From Lacisediminihabitans sp046156175 (GTDB lineage: Bacteria > Actinomycetota > Actinomycetes > Actinomycetales > Microbacteriaceae): a DNA stretch of 64,000 nucleotides. The stretch spans positions 310,001 through 374,000 of the forward strand of contig NZ_JAYLVL010000004.1 of the NCBI RefSeq assembly GCF_046156175.1, given 5' to 3'. Below are positions 8,795-17,640 of the stretch, one piece after another. Position numbers and translations under genes: made by a program. The notes beneath the pieces are model-generated. The model worked only from the letters and a program-made list of their open reading frames with translations. It was not told the DNA's origin and did no database searches. Position 1 is the stretch's first letter, and each line of letters opens with the position of its first letter.

Positions 8795-10767
8795 ACGACA
8801 GCCTCCGCCCACGGGTCATCCCGGCGCTCCTTCTCCAGGAACAGCGTTTCGTCAAGACCGAGCAGTTTCAGGACCCTCTTTACGTCGGTGATCCAGTGAA
8901 CGTGCTCAGCATCTTCAATGACCTGGAAGTCGACGAGATCATGCTTTTGGATATCGGAGCAGCAGCGTCTCGTACTGGAATTCAGCATGAGTACCTCGCG
9001 AAGCTCACTTCCGAATGTTTCGTGCCGATGGCCTATGGGGGCGGAGTCGCATCGCTGGCTGATGCAGAAGCGCTGGTGCGCGCAGGCTTCGAGAAGATCG
9101 TCTTCAATACCGCGCTCCTCGAGACGCCCGAGATAGTGCGCACCGTCGTCAGATCGCTTGGTTCGCAGGCTGTCATCGGCGCGCTCGATGTTCGTTCCGT
9201 CGATGGCGCCTATGAGACTTTCGGGCGATCGGGCACTGCGGCATCAGGCTTGACGATCGACGAGTGGTGCGCACTCGCCATGGATATCGGCGTAGGAGAG
9301 GTGCTCGTCACGAGTATCGACCGCGAAGGCACACGCTCGGGAATAGATCTCGATCTCGTGCGTGAGGTCACGTCTCGTGTCGATGTTCCCGTGATCGCTC
9401 ACGGTGGTGCCGGTACGCGTGCTCAATTGGCCGAGCCGATGGCCCTTGCTGACGCGTCTGGGGTGGCAGCGGGCAGCCAATTCGTGATGCAAGGTGGTCG
9501 GCAGAGCATCCTCGTCAACTACCCCTCGAGTTCTGAACTCGCGGGGCTCCTGCGACATGCGGCCAGCCCTGGTGAACAGTTCGCGGAAATCTCTGAGAGT
9601 GTCGACCCGCGCTACGAGATCCCTGGTCGGGACCTCTCCCAAACTGTCATGTGCGAGCGGTGTCTCATAACCTCCGACGTGCCGAACGCTCAACTCGATG
9701 TGAGCCCGATCTGTTTCTATTGCGGCCTGCATGACGAACTCGACAGGCAGTATCCGATCGGGCCCGCGAGTACGGCGGCTCTTCGGGCCTTCGCGGACAA
9801 GCTCAAGCGCGCGGGCCGGGGCAAGAAGTATGACTGCATTCTCGGAGTGAGCGGCGGCACGGATTCGTCGTTCCTCGCGCACGTGCTCGTCGGCCTCGGT
9901 GTTCGCCCCCTTGCGGTGCATTTTGATAACACCTGGAACTCTCCCACCGCGACGTCCAATATCTACGCCGTGCTCGACAAGCTGGGCGTCGACCTCGAAA
10001 CCTACGTGGTGGACAACACCGAATACGACGATATTTACACCTCGTTTCTCAAGGCTGGGGTCAAGGACATCGAAGCCCCGACTGACATCGGCTTCATGGG
10101 AGTCTTGTACCGTTCGGCGGAGAAGCACGGTATCAAGCACATCGTCGAGGGCCACTCCTTCCGCACCGAGGGTGTCTCCCCGATGGGCTGGCTTTACATG
10201 GACGGTGGGTACGTCAAGTCCGTCCACAAGAAGTTCGGGACGGTGCCGATGAAGACGTACCCGAACCTCGATTTCTTCCACTTCCTCAAATGGTCCGCAT
10301 TCAGCGGCATCGAGCGCACCCGCCCCCTCTATTGGCTCGACTACAACAAGGAGGACGCGAAGGTCTTCCTTGCCAAGGAATTCGGCTGGCGCTGGTACGG
10401 CGGTCACCATTTGGAGAACCGCTTCACGGCGTTTTACCACACGTTCTTCCTGCCGAAGCGCTTCGGAATCAACTTCCGGCAGATCGAGCTCTCCGCCTTG
10501 GTGCGTTCGGGCCAACTGGATCGGGACGAGGCACGCGAACGGTTCTTCGCGCCGCGCTACCCCGATCCGGAACTCATCGCCTTGGTGAAGAAGCGGCTTC
10601 GACTGACTGACCAGCAGTTCGACGCCTATCTCACAATGCCCAAGAAGACCTATCGCGACTACCCGACCTACAAACGGCGATTTGAGGCTCTCCGCCCGCT
10701 CTTCTGGATCCTCCTCAAGCTCAATCGGGTGCCGAAGAGCTTCTACGTCAAGTTCTGCAAGCGCTGA
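8791..10767 (+). CDS. HisF-like barrel fused to WbpG/PseA-type N-acetyl sugar amidotransferase
   Basis: A 658-aa fusion. Residues 1 to about 250 are a HisF barrel: RVIPALLLQEQ, YGGGVASLADAEALVRAGF, LVTSIDREGTRSG and AHGGAG. The HisF catalytic Asp11 position is Leu14, while the second Asp is kept (Asp133), so cyclase activity is unlikely. Residues from about 285 form an N-acetyl sugar amidotransferase with a Cys cluster (288, 291, 308, 311) and the ATP-pyrophosphatase loop SGGTDSS at 354-360. Known relatives (WbpG, PseA) use ATP and ammonia from HisH/HisF to turn a sugar acetamido group into acetamidino. The fusion would tether the ammonia conduit to the acceptor enzyme. No frameshift is visible in the linker. 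Confidence 0.88.
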   Translation: MNDSLRPRVIPALLLQEQRFVKTEQFQDPLYVGDPVNVLSIFNDLEVDEIMLLDIGAAASRTGIQHEYLAKLTSECFVPMAYGGGVASLADAEALVRAGFEKIVFNTALLETPEIVRTVVRSLGSQAVIGALDVRSVDGAYETFGRSGTAASGLTIDEWCALAMDIGVGEVLVTSIDREGTRSGIDLDLVREVTSRVDVPVIAHGGAGTRAQLAEPMALADASGVAAGSQFVMQGGRQSILVNYPSSSELAGLLRHAASPGEQFAEISESVDPRYEIPGRDLSQTVMCERCLITSDVPNAQLDVSPICFYCGLHDELDRQYPIGPASTAALRAFADKLKRAGRGKKYDCILGVSGGTDSSFLAHVLVGLGVRPLAVHFDNTWNSPTATSNIYAVLDKLGVDLETYVVDNTEYDDIYTSFLKAGVKDIEAPTDIGFMGVLYRSAEKHGIKHIVEGHSFRTEGVSPMGWLYMDGGYVKSVHKKFGTVPMKTYPNLDFFHFLKWSAFSGIERTRPLYWLDYNKEDAKVFLAKEFGWRWYGGHHLENRFTAFYHTFFLPKRFGINFRQIELSALVRSGQLDRDEARERFFAPRYPDPELIALVKKRLRLTDQQFDAYLTMPKKTYRDYPTYKRRFEALRPLFWILLKLNRVPKSFYVKFCKR

Positions 10768-10769
10768 TT

Positions 10770-11948
10770 ATGATCTACCGCTCAGTGGTGAGGCTTCGAT
10801 TCCTCGTTCAAGTCGTCGTGCTGAATCTGAGCTTTCTGACGCACCGAGCCCGCAACAGCCAATCTCAAGAATGGATTGTCGGACCGTATGAGATCGCGGG
10901 AATGGTTTATCGACTGGCCCAGTCGCTTTCCTCCGCCCGCTCCGTGATCCTTGCGCGGCATCCATTCTTCAATTTCGACTACGGCTGGGCGCCGAGCGAG
11001 CGGACCTATCCCGCTTCCGGAGTTCTGCGATCGTGGCTTCTCGGGCCGTGGAAGCTCGGAGAGCTGGCGCGCACGAGTGTCGGGTTCATCTATATGAGCG
11101 CCGAGGGCTTCTTGAATTCCGCGCACGATCAGCGAGACTATGAATTTCGGTTTCTCAAGAAGCACGGCCTGCGCATCGCGACCTATTTCACGGGCAATGA
11201 CATCAGATCACCCCGGTTGATGAAAGAACTCGAGCGTGAGACAGGGCGGCCAAATCTAGGAACCTACCTCGGCGATGTGAACAGAGTTTTTACCTCGGTC
11301 GGTTACGACGATACAAAGCGCGCTATCGCGGCTGCGGCAAATCGCTATTCGGATGTCGTCTTCAATGCGGATCTCGATCAGCGGTCCTACCTCGAGCGCC
11401 CCTCACACCCCTTCTTCTATTTCCATCCCGATAGCGAGGTCACCGACGACTTCTCGAAGTTCGAGAGCAGTTCGAAGAGGGTGATCGTCCACGCGCCATC
11501 GGCACCGATTCTCAAGGGCACACAACTCGTGCGTGCGGCGATCGACCAATTGCGTGCGGAGGGCTACGAATTCGAGTACATCGAACTGACGGGTGTGTCT
11601 CACGAAATCGTCACGAGTGCCCTCAACCGCGCCCATATCGTGCTCAACGAGTTCTATTCCTACGTGCCGGGGGTATTCGGAGTAGAGGCAATGGCTGCCG
11701 GCTGTGCGCTTCTCACGAGTGCAGACGAGCACCTCGACCGGCAACTTCCTCCGGGTTCGAACGAGGCATGGCTGGTCACCGAACACTTCAGGGTGACCGA
11801 TCACCTCCGTGAGCTCCTTGAGGATCCATTGAGGACTCGTGCTTTCGCTGTCGAGGGACGCAATTGGGTGCTTCGGAATGCTCTTGCCAGTGTGTCGGGG
11901 AAAACTGTGGACGCCATACTTCTCAAGTCTCTGGAGCAATCACGATGA
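10770..11948 (+). CDS. Glycosyltransferase, distant NYAGQGY-family paralogue 3
   Basis: A 392-aa putative glycosyltransferase that starts 2 nt after the amidotransferase stop. The C-terminal half shares short blocks with the paralogues at 138 and 2496: GNDIRSP, APSAPILKGTQLVRAAIDQL, IVLNEF and VFGVEAMAAG. The N-terminal half is more divergent, with several hydrophobic stretches such as FLVQVVVLNLSFLT. Its coupling to the amidination genes suggests that it transfers the modified uronic acid or acts next to it (inference). Donor and acceptor are unknown. Confidence 0.65.
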   Translation: MIYRSVVRLRFLVQVVVLNLSFLTHRARNSQSQEWIVGPYEIAGMVYRLAQSLSSARSVILARHPFFNFDYGWAPSERTYPASGVLRSWLLGPWKLGELARTSVGFIYMSAEGFLNSAHDQRDYEFRFLKKHGLRIATYFTGNDIRSPRLMKELERETGRPNLGTYLGDVNRVFTSVGYDDTKRAIAAAANRYSDVVFNADLDQRSYLERPSHPFFYFHPDSEVTDDFSKFESSSKRVIVHAPSAPILKGTQLVRAAIDQLRAEGYEFEYIELTGVSHEIVTSALNRAHIVLNEFYSYVPGVFGVEAMAAGCALLTSADEHLDRQLPPGSNEAWLVTEHFRVTDHLRELLEDPLRTRAFAVEGRNWVLRNALASVSGKTVDAILLKSLEQSR

Positions 11949-13096
11949 AGCCAACGTTGCTAATCATCTCGTTCTCGGAGATAGCCAAAGACGCGCGTGT
12001 TCTCAAGCAGGTGAGGGAATTTAGTGAGTCCTATCACGTGACGACCTGCGGATTCGGGGAGTCGCCGCTCGCAAGCGTGGAGCACCTCAGGGTCGACACC
12101 CCGGCTGGAGGCGCAGCTCGAGGGATACTTCGTTTCCCGTTGGCGGCCATAGACCTTGTGGCAGCCAAGTTCAGGGTTTTTCCCTGGATATACGCTCGAA
12201 TCTCCTATGTTGGCGAGGCTCGACGTCTCTTGAAGGGCCGGCACTTCGATGTCGCGCTCGCGAACGATGTCGATACCATTGCACTCGCGATCGATGTGGC
12301 GGGGAGAGATCGTGTGCATGCGGACTTGCACGAGTTCTTCCCTGGGATACACGACAATTTGACAGCTCTCTCCCGCCGGCAGACTGCATACCTCTCCTGG
12401 CTCGTGCGTCGTTATGCCGCGCAAGCACGATCGGCGACCACCGTCAGTGAGGGTATCGCCCGGGCCTATCTCAAATACGGTCTCGACTGCGGGGTCGTGA
12501 CGAACGCCACCCCACGATATGAGCTATCACCCACCGCGGTCGGGAGCACCATCCGACTCGTCCACAGTGGCAATGCTCAACCGAGTCGACAGCTCGAATT
12601 GATAATGAGGGCCGCGGCCGAGACAGCGTCGGATGTGACACTCGACCTCTACCTGATGCCGAACGACACGGTGTACCTATCCGAGCTCAAGCGCCTCGCT
12701 GCCGAACTCGGCCCGCGCATACGGATCCGAGATCCGCTGCCGCAGTCGGAACTCGTTGAAGCATTGAATGCCTACGACGTCGGCATTCACGTACTACCGC
12801 CGACTAGCTTCAACAACGCGAACGCGTTGCCCAACAAGTTCTTTGACTATGTGCAGTCTCGCCTCGGACTCATCATCGGCCCGTCTCCCGAGATGGCGAG
12901 AACCCTCCTCGCACATGGATTTGGAGCAGTGTCCGCCGATTTCAGCGTGACAGAGATACGCACGGTGATGGATGATCTGACGCCCGCTCGCGTCGAGAGT
13001 TGGAAGCTAAAGTCACATCTGGCAGCAGAACCCCTTTCCGCGGATTCGCAGGTCAAAATCTGGGCTGCAGCCATAGACACGCTCGCTGCTCGCTGA
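11945..13096 (+). CDS. Glycosyltransferase family 4
   Basis: A 383-aa GT-B glycosyltransferase whose ATG lies inside the stop of the previous gene (ATGA overlap). The N-terminal domain opens with KPTLLIISFSEIAKDARVLK, common in GT4 enzymes, and has HADLHEFFPGIHDN. The C-terminal part has RLVHSGNAQPSRQLELI and NALPNKFFDYVQSR, the N-K-x-F-[DE]-Y donor-side block. The frame is open upstream to 11864 but those residues overlap the preceding gene out of frame. It is the last gene of the forward operon and ends 2 bp from the convergent epimerase. Confidence 0.8.
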   Translation: MKPTLLIISFSEIAKDARVLKQVREFSESYHVTTCGFGESPLASVEHLRVDTPAGGAARGILRFPLAAIDLVAAKFRVFPWIYARISYVGEARRLLKGRHFDVALANDVDTIALAIDVAGRDRVHADLHEFFPGIHDNLTALSRRQTAYLSWLVRRYAAQARSATTVSEGIARAYLKYGLDCGVVTNATPRYELSPTAVGSTIRLVHSGNAQPSRQLELIMRAAAETASDVTLDLYLMPNDTVYLSELKRLAAELGPRIRIRDPLPQSELVEALNAYDVGIHVLPPTSFNNANALPNKFFDYVQSRLGLIIGPSPEMARTLLAHGFGAVSADFSVTEIRTVMDDLTPARVESWKLKSHLAAEPLSADSQVKIWAAAIDTLAAR

Positions 13097-13098
13097 GC

Positions 13099-14160
13099 TC
13101 AGTGCTCCACCCGCCACTCGAGCAGCGTGGTGCGCACCCGTGAAGCAGTGTCACCGACGCCATACGGTGCGGCGTCCGTCTCGGGTGGGCTTGAGCGGAG
13201 CGCGGATCTGGCGATTTCGTCAGGAGAGTCCGCGAGGACGTTCCAGCCGAGTTCGACTGTATCTGTCCATTCGGTCTCGGATCGGATGGTGGTGCAGGGA
13301 ACCCGAAGCAGGAAGGCTTCCTTCTGGAGACCACCAGAATCTGTAATTACTCCACGGCTGTCGAGCACCGCTTGGACGAGTTCAGGATAGGTGGCAGGGG
13401 GCCTGACGCGAATATTCGTCCCTGCCAATGTCAGGCCAGCAGCCTCTGCCTTTGCCACGAGCCGCGGATGTGCGAAGAGGACCACGGGTGAGCCGATTTC
13501 CGCCAGTCCTGTGATGACGTCTCTCAGCCTGGCCGGATCATCCGTGTTGTCCGCTCGATGGATCGTGGCTACAAATGCCCCCTCGGGAACAATGCGCTCG
13601 GATCGACCATTGATCGCAAGAGCATCGCGCGTGCGATGGAGAACATCGACCATGATGTCTCCGACGTTCACAGCTCGAGCGCCGAGGCCTTCAGTCGTGA
13701 GCTGGGCGACCGCCGAGGGAGTTGGCGCGAGACAGAGATCAGCCGCATGGTCGACAAGGACCCGATTGTGCTCTTCTGGCATTCGACGGTTGAAAGACCG
13801 AAGCCCAGCCTCGAGGTGAGCGACCGGCAAATGCAATTTGACCGCACTTATCGCGGCCGCCAAAGTGGAGTTAGTGTCGCCATAGACGAGGACCCAGTCT
13901 GGCGAGTGCCGCAGAAGGACGTCGTCTAGAGCTGCAAGGATGGCGCCGGTTTGGGCACCGTGGCTCCCGGATCCGACTTCGAGATTCTCATCAGGCGCCG
14001 GGATGGCGAGATCCCGGAAAAACACGTCGGAGAGCATCGGATCGTAATGCTGGCCGGTGTGCACGATAACGTGCTCAATCTCGTTATCCCTAAAGTCTGC
14101 TGCAACCGCCGAAAGCTTCACGAATTGCGGGCGGGCTCCGACAACACTCAGCACCTTCAC
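13099..14160 (-). CDS. UDP-N-acetylglucosamine 2-epimerase family (WecB/WbpI-like)
   Basis: A 353-aa non-hydrolysing 2-epimerase. Family blocks are GARPQFVKLSAV, HTGQHYDPMLSDVFF, GDTNSTLAAAISA, HLEAGLRSFNRRMPEEHNR and TDSGGLQKEAF. Alone it would be called WecB (UDP-GlcNAc to UDP-ManNAc). With WbpA, WbpB, WbpE and WbpD homologues next door, the better reading is a WbpI-type enzyme converting UDP-2,3-diacetamido-glucuronate to the manno isomer (inference). It is divergent from the dehydrogenase at 14257, with 96 bp between them. Confidence 0.88.
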   Translation of the reverse strand: MKVLSVVGARPQFVKLSAVAADFRDNEIEHVIVHTGQHYDPMLSDVFFRDLAIPAPDENLEVGSGSHGAQTGAILAALDDVLLRHSPDWVLVYGDTNSTLAAAISAVKLHLPVAHLEAGLRSFNRRMPEEHNRVLVDHAADLCLAPTPSAVAQLTTEGLGARAVNVGDIMVDVLHRTRDALAINGRSERIVPEGAFVATIHRADNTDDPARLRDVITGLAEIGSPVVLFAHPRLVAKAEAAGLTLAGTNIRVRPPATYPELVQAVLDSRGVITDSGGLQKEAFLLRVPCTTIRSETEWTDTVELGWNVLADSPDEIARSALRSSPPETDAAPYGVGDTASRVRTTLLEWRVEH

Positions 14161-14256
14161 GCCGGAAGTCTATCGTCAGCCTCGTTCGACTGGATGCGGG
14201 CTGTCGCCGACTACAATTGCAAGGTTGCCTCAAGCAGAAGATACCGAAGGACGCCC
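14161..14256. promoter_or_regulatory. Divergent promoter region between wbpI-like and wbpA-like genes
   Basis: These 96 bp separate two divergent genes and must hold both promoters unless each is read from elsewhere. On the plus strand TACAAT at 14212-14217 matches a -10 element, giving a leader of about 30 nt that contains GAAGGA before the GTG. No clear -35 is seen. No inverted repeat stands out. Confidence 0.4.
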
Positions 14257-15552
14257 GTGAAAATCGCAGTGATAGCCCTCGGAAAAATAGGGCTTCCCCT
14301 GGCGGTGCAATTCGCGTCAAAGGGTCATCAGGTGGTCGGCGTCGATGTGAATGAGTCACAGGTCGCTTACGTCAACGCGGGGACGGAGCCTTTTCCCGGC
14401 GAAGCCGACCTCGCGGACAAGCTCGCTCAGGTCGTCAGCACGGGAAACCTCGTTGCGACGACTCAATACGACGATGCTGTTAGTGGTGCAGACGCGGTGG
14501 TGCTCGTAGTGCCGCTCATTGTCGATTCGGAGGCACGGCCCGACTTCGCGTGGCTCGACAGTGCCACCAGGTCTCTCGCTGCTGCCCTCACGCCGGGCAC
14601 ACTGGTGTCTTACGAGACGACCCTTCCCGTAGGTACGACGCGCGAACGCTGGAAACCGATGCTGGAGGAAGGCTCCGGCCTCGTCGAGGGCCGAGACTTT
14701 CACCTGGTGTTCTCGCCCGAGAGAGTGCTCACCGGCCGCGTATTCGCAGACCTTCGGCGCTATCCAAAGCTGGTTGGTGGGCTGTCAGCCGATGGCGTGA
14801 GGCGTGCGATCGATTTCTACGACGACGTGCTCGACTTCGACGAACGCGACGATCTCGTTCGTCCCAATGGCGTGTGGGATCTCGAGTCAGCGGAGGCTGC
14901 CGAATTCGCAAAGCTCGCCGAAACCACCTACCGAGACGTCAACATCGGTCTGGCAAATCAGTTTGCGCGGTTCGCCGACAGGAACGGCATCGATGTAGCG
15001 AAGGTGATCGAGGCTACCAATTCACAGCCTTACAGCCACATCCATCGCCCTGGGATCGCGGTCGGCGGTCACTGCATCCCGGTATACCCGCGTCTCTATC
15101 TCTGGAATGATCCAGACGCCACGATCGTCAGTGCCGCCCGCTCCGCCAATGCGGAGATGCCCGAGTACGCGGTCGGTGTTTTAGAGAGAGCGCACGGTGC
15201 GCTGCGAGGGGTTCGGGTTGCAGTTCTCGGCGTTTCCTATCGCGGCGGAGTGAAGGAGTCTGCATTCTCTGGAGTCTTCCCGACCGTGGAGGCGCTAGAA
15301 GCGCGGGGTGCGATCGTCGTCGTTCATGATCCGCTATACGAGGACGCAGAGATCGTCGCCCTCGGATTCACTCCCTATCGCCTCGGCGAGCCGGTCGGTG
15401 CCGCCATCGTCCAAGCCGACCATGCGGCGTATCGGCAGATCCGGCCCACAGATCTCCCCGGTATTGCGACTCTGGTCGATGGTCGACGCACCACCGTGCC
15501 GGAAGACTGGCCCGGGGTCGTGCACCGCGTGATCGGTGGCGGAGAATCCTGA
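14257..15552 (+). CDS. UDP-N-acetyl-hexosamine 6-dehydrogenase (WbpA/WecC-like)
   Basis: A 431-aa nucleotide-sugar dehydrogenase of the UDP-glucose/GDP-mannose dehydrogenase family, predicted to oxidise UDP-GlcNAc C6 to the uronic acid with two NAD+. The N-terminal Rossmann reads ALGKIGLPLAVQFASKGHQV. Other blocks are YETTLPVGTT, FSPERVLTGR, EAAEFAKLAETTYRDVNI and the catalytic Cys273 in GGHCIPVYP, where most relatives have D before the last P. I chose GTG 14257 because GAAGGA lies 5 nt upstream; the frame is open to 13951 but that part overlaps the divergent epimerase. It is the first step of the diNAc-uronate route encoded at 13099-19324. Confidence 0.88.
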   Translation: MKIAVIALGKIGLPLAVQFASKGHQVVGVDVNESQVAYVNAGTEPFPGEADLADKLAQVVSTGNLVATTQYDDAVSGADAVVLVVPLIVDSEARPDFAWLDSATRSLAAALTPGTLVSYETTLPVGTTRERWKPMLEEGSGLVEGRDFHLVFSPERVLTGRVFADLRRYPKLVGGLSADGVRRAIDFYDDVLDFDERDDLVRPNGVWDLESAEAAEFAKLAETTYRDVNIGLANQFARFADRNGIDVAKVIEATNSQPYSHIHRPGIAVGGHCIPVYPRLYLWNDPDATIVSAARSANAEMPEYAVGVLERAHGALRGVRVAVLGVSYRGGVKESAFSGVFPTVEALEARGAIVVVHDPLYEDAEIVALGFTPYRLGEPVGAAIVQADHAAYRQIRPTDLPGIATLVDGRRTTVPEDWPGVVHRVIGGGES

Positions 15553-15567
15553 GCGCTGGCGCTCGTC

Positions 15568-15573
15568 TATAGT
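15568..15573 (+). promoter_or_regulatory. Candidate -10 element (TATAGT)
   Basis: TATAGT lies 10 nt before the ATG at 15584, just after the stop of the dehydrogenase gene. The short distance suggests an internal promoter with almost no leader. No matching -35 was identified. Confidence 0.35.
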
Positions 15574-15583
15574 CGAGAACGCC

Positions 15584-16648
15584 ATGGACCCGATAGTCGA
15601 CGTCACGATCCCCGTGCACACCCGCACACGGCCGATTGCGCGGGCCGTGGCATCTGTCGTCAACCATACGAAGACCCCCACCCGCGTGACGGTCGTAGCT
15701 CATAACGTCGATGTAGGACTCATTCGGTCGAACCTCGGTCCGCTCGCATTCGATGAGCGCGTGAGGGTACTCGAATTAGCCGACGGCATTCCGAGCCCGG
15801 CCGGACCGATGAATCGTGGAATCGGCCGGAGTACTGCCCCTTTCATTTCAGTGATGGGGTCGGACGACGAGTTCGAGCCGGGTGCTATCGACTCGTGGTG
15901 TTCCCTTCAGAAGGCAACGGGTTCGTCTGTAGTAATCGCGCAAGTGAGGCACTCCGGTGGCGGAAGGGAACTCTCTCCGCCAGCCCGTCCGGGGCGAAGT
16001 CATCACCTGGATCCGGTCAAGGACAGATTGTCGTACCGCAGCGCGCCTCTTGGCCTCATCTCGCGAGAGGTGTTCGGAGACCTCCGGTTCGCGGAGGGGA
16101 TCCCCTCCGGTGAAGACCTTCCTTATGTCACACGGCTTTGGTTCTCGGGTGCCGGAATCTCATTCGCACGGCGCGGTCCTGGCTATCTTGTGCATTCCGA
16201 TGCGGAGGATCGAGTAACTTCCGCCCCCCGACCTGTAACGAGTGACTTCGCATTTCTCGACCATATTTTCGGTGACCCAATGATGGAGAAGTTCGATTCC
16301 CAGCAGCGAATCGCTCTCACGATCAAGTTGATCAGAGTTCATCTCTTCGACGCGATCGTGAACCGGTCGGTCCTCGAAATCTGGCCGTCCGGTGAGCGCC
16401 AGGCGCTTGCTCAGATCGCGCGAAGGATACTCGACTGGGCTGACCGGCCGGAGCGATTTCTATCCATGCTCGATAGGACCCTGCTCGACGGGATTCTTGA
16501 TTACTCTCAGCCTGCCGAACAACTGATGGGTCTGATACGTCGTCGGTGGAATTACCGTTCAGTAGACGTAGTTATCCCGCGCAATCCGCTCCTTGCCTTC
16601 GCCAGACAGGGCCCCCTCCGCACGTATATCGGCGGCTACTTCGTCTGA
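15584..16648 (+). CDS. Glycosyltransferase family 2
   Basis: A 354-aa GT-A glycosyltransferase. The N-terminus VDVTIPVHTRTRPIARAVAS and the SVMGSDDEFEPGAID block, with the acidic metal/donor motif, are typical of GT2. I chose ATG 15584 because residues before it in the frame (from GTG 15536) overlap the dehydrogenase and look non-coding. A TATAGT element lies 10 nt upstream. The 3' end overlaps the convergent oxidoreductase by 13 bp. The C-terminal half has no recognisable domain. Confidence 0.75.
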   Translation: MDPIVDVTIPVHTRTRPIARAVASVVNHTKTPTRVTVVAHNVDVGLIRSNLGPLAFDERVRVLELADGIPSPAGPMNRGIGRSTAPFISVMGSDDEFEPGAIDSWCSLQKATGSSVVIAQVRHSGGGRELSPPARPGRSHHLDPVKDRLSYRSAPLGLISREVFGDLRFAEGIPSGEDLPYVTRLWFSGAGISFARRGPGYLVHSDAEDRVTSAPRPVTSDFAFLDHIFGDPMMEKFDSQQRIALTIKLIRVHLFDAIVNRSVLEIWPSGERQALAQIARRILDWADRPERFLSMLDRTLLDGILDYSQPAEQLMGLIRRRWNYRSVDVVIPRNPLLAFARQGPLRTYIGGYFV

Positions 16649-17640
16649 GTCGTCTCGGCGGGGGAGAGCTTATGGTCCTCGCCGTCGAGCGCCAGCTCTT
16701 CGGCGATACGAACGACGTTCGTACCTTCATCCAGGGTGACGATCGCCGAGGTATCGCCGGTGAGCACGGCATCCCGGAAGGCCTCGTGCTCCGCCAGAAG
16801 CGGCTCCTTCTTGACCAGAGCGAATCGGGTGACGTCGCCCTCGGAGACTCCCCGGAATGATGCGAGACCAGCCCAGGACTCCGCCATGACTCCGTTTTGA
16901 AACAACGTGAGGTCGGCGGTGAGAGTGTCGACTACGAGCGTGCCCTTTTCCCCCGTGATGATTGTCGTTCGTTCCTTGAACGGAGTCAGCCAGTTCACGG
17001 TGTGCGAGGCGATCGTGCCCCTGCTGAGAGTGCCGACTGCGACGAGCATGTCCTCGTGCTCACGGCCGCTCTGGTGGGCGGTGCGGGCATTCACGCTCAC
17101 GTAGTCCTGCTGGCTGACCCAGGCCGTGAGGTCGATGTCATGGGAGGCCAGGTCCTTGATCACGCCGACATCGGCGATGCGACCGGGGAAAGGCCCTTGC
17201 CGTCGGGTCGCAATCTGGTAGATGTCCCCGATCAGGCCGTCTTCGATTCGCTGTCGTGCGGATTGAAGCGCGGGGTTGTATCGCTCGATGTGGCCGACGC
17301 CGCCGATGAGTCCGGCCGCGGCGAAGAGATCGCGCAGTTCGATCGCTGCCGCGGTCGTCGACGCAACCGGCTTTTCGATGAGGGCGTGGATTCCCCGCTC
17401 GGCGAGTGACCTCCCGATATCGAGATGGTAGACCGTCGGAGCGGAGACGATGCAATAGTCGAATCCCATGTCCAGGAACTCCTCGAGGTCCTTGACCACG
17501 GGCTTTCCCTCGATCGTCGGACCGATGGAATCCGCCGGGTCGAAGACACCGAGGAAATCGACTCCCTCAAGGTTGTTGAGTGTGCGGCTATGGTGGCGCC
17601 CCATCACACCGAGGCCGAGCACACCGGCGCGAAGGGTCAT
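16636..17640 (-). CDS. Gfo/Idh/MocA oxidoreductase (WbpB/WlbA-like)
   Basis: A 334-aa NAD-dependent oxidoreductase predicted to oxidise C3 of UDP-GlcNAc-uronate to the 3-keto sugar. The N-terminal Rossmann motif is GLGVMGRHHSR, the family Lys lies in ALIEKPVASTTAAA, and GGVGHIERYNPALQ and SHDIDLTAW match WlbA/WbpB-type enzymes. Its ATG overlaps the TGA of the aminotransferase upstream by one base, so the order on the minus strand is acetyltransferase, aminotransferase, oxidoreductase in one operon. Confidence 0.88.
   Translation of the reverse strand: MTLRAGVLGLGVMGRHHSRTLNNLEGVDFLGVFDPADSIGPTIEGKPVVKDLEEFLDMGFDYCIVSAPTVYHLDIGRSLAERGIHALIEKPVASTTAAAIELRDLFAAAGLIGGVGHIERYNPALQSARQRIEDGLIGDIYQIATRRQGPFPGRIADVGVIKDLASHDIDLTAWVSQQDYVSVNARTAHQSGREHEDMLVAVGTLSRGTIASHTVNWLTPFKERTTIITGEKGTLVVDTLTADLTLFQNGVMAESWAGLASFRGVSEGDVTRFALVKKEPLLAEHEAFRDAVLTGDTSAIVTLDEGTNVVRIAEELALDGEDHKLSPAETTQTK

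Noticed and set aside
8174..9540. Histidine biosynthesis genes hisH and hisF
   Set aside because: No other his genes are nearby, HisF lacks the catalytic Asp11 and is fused to a sugar amidotransferase.
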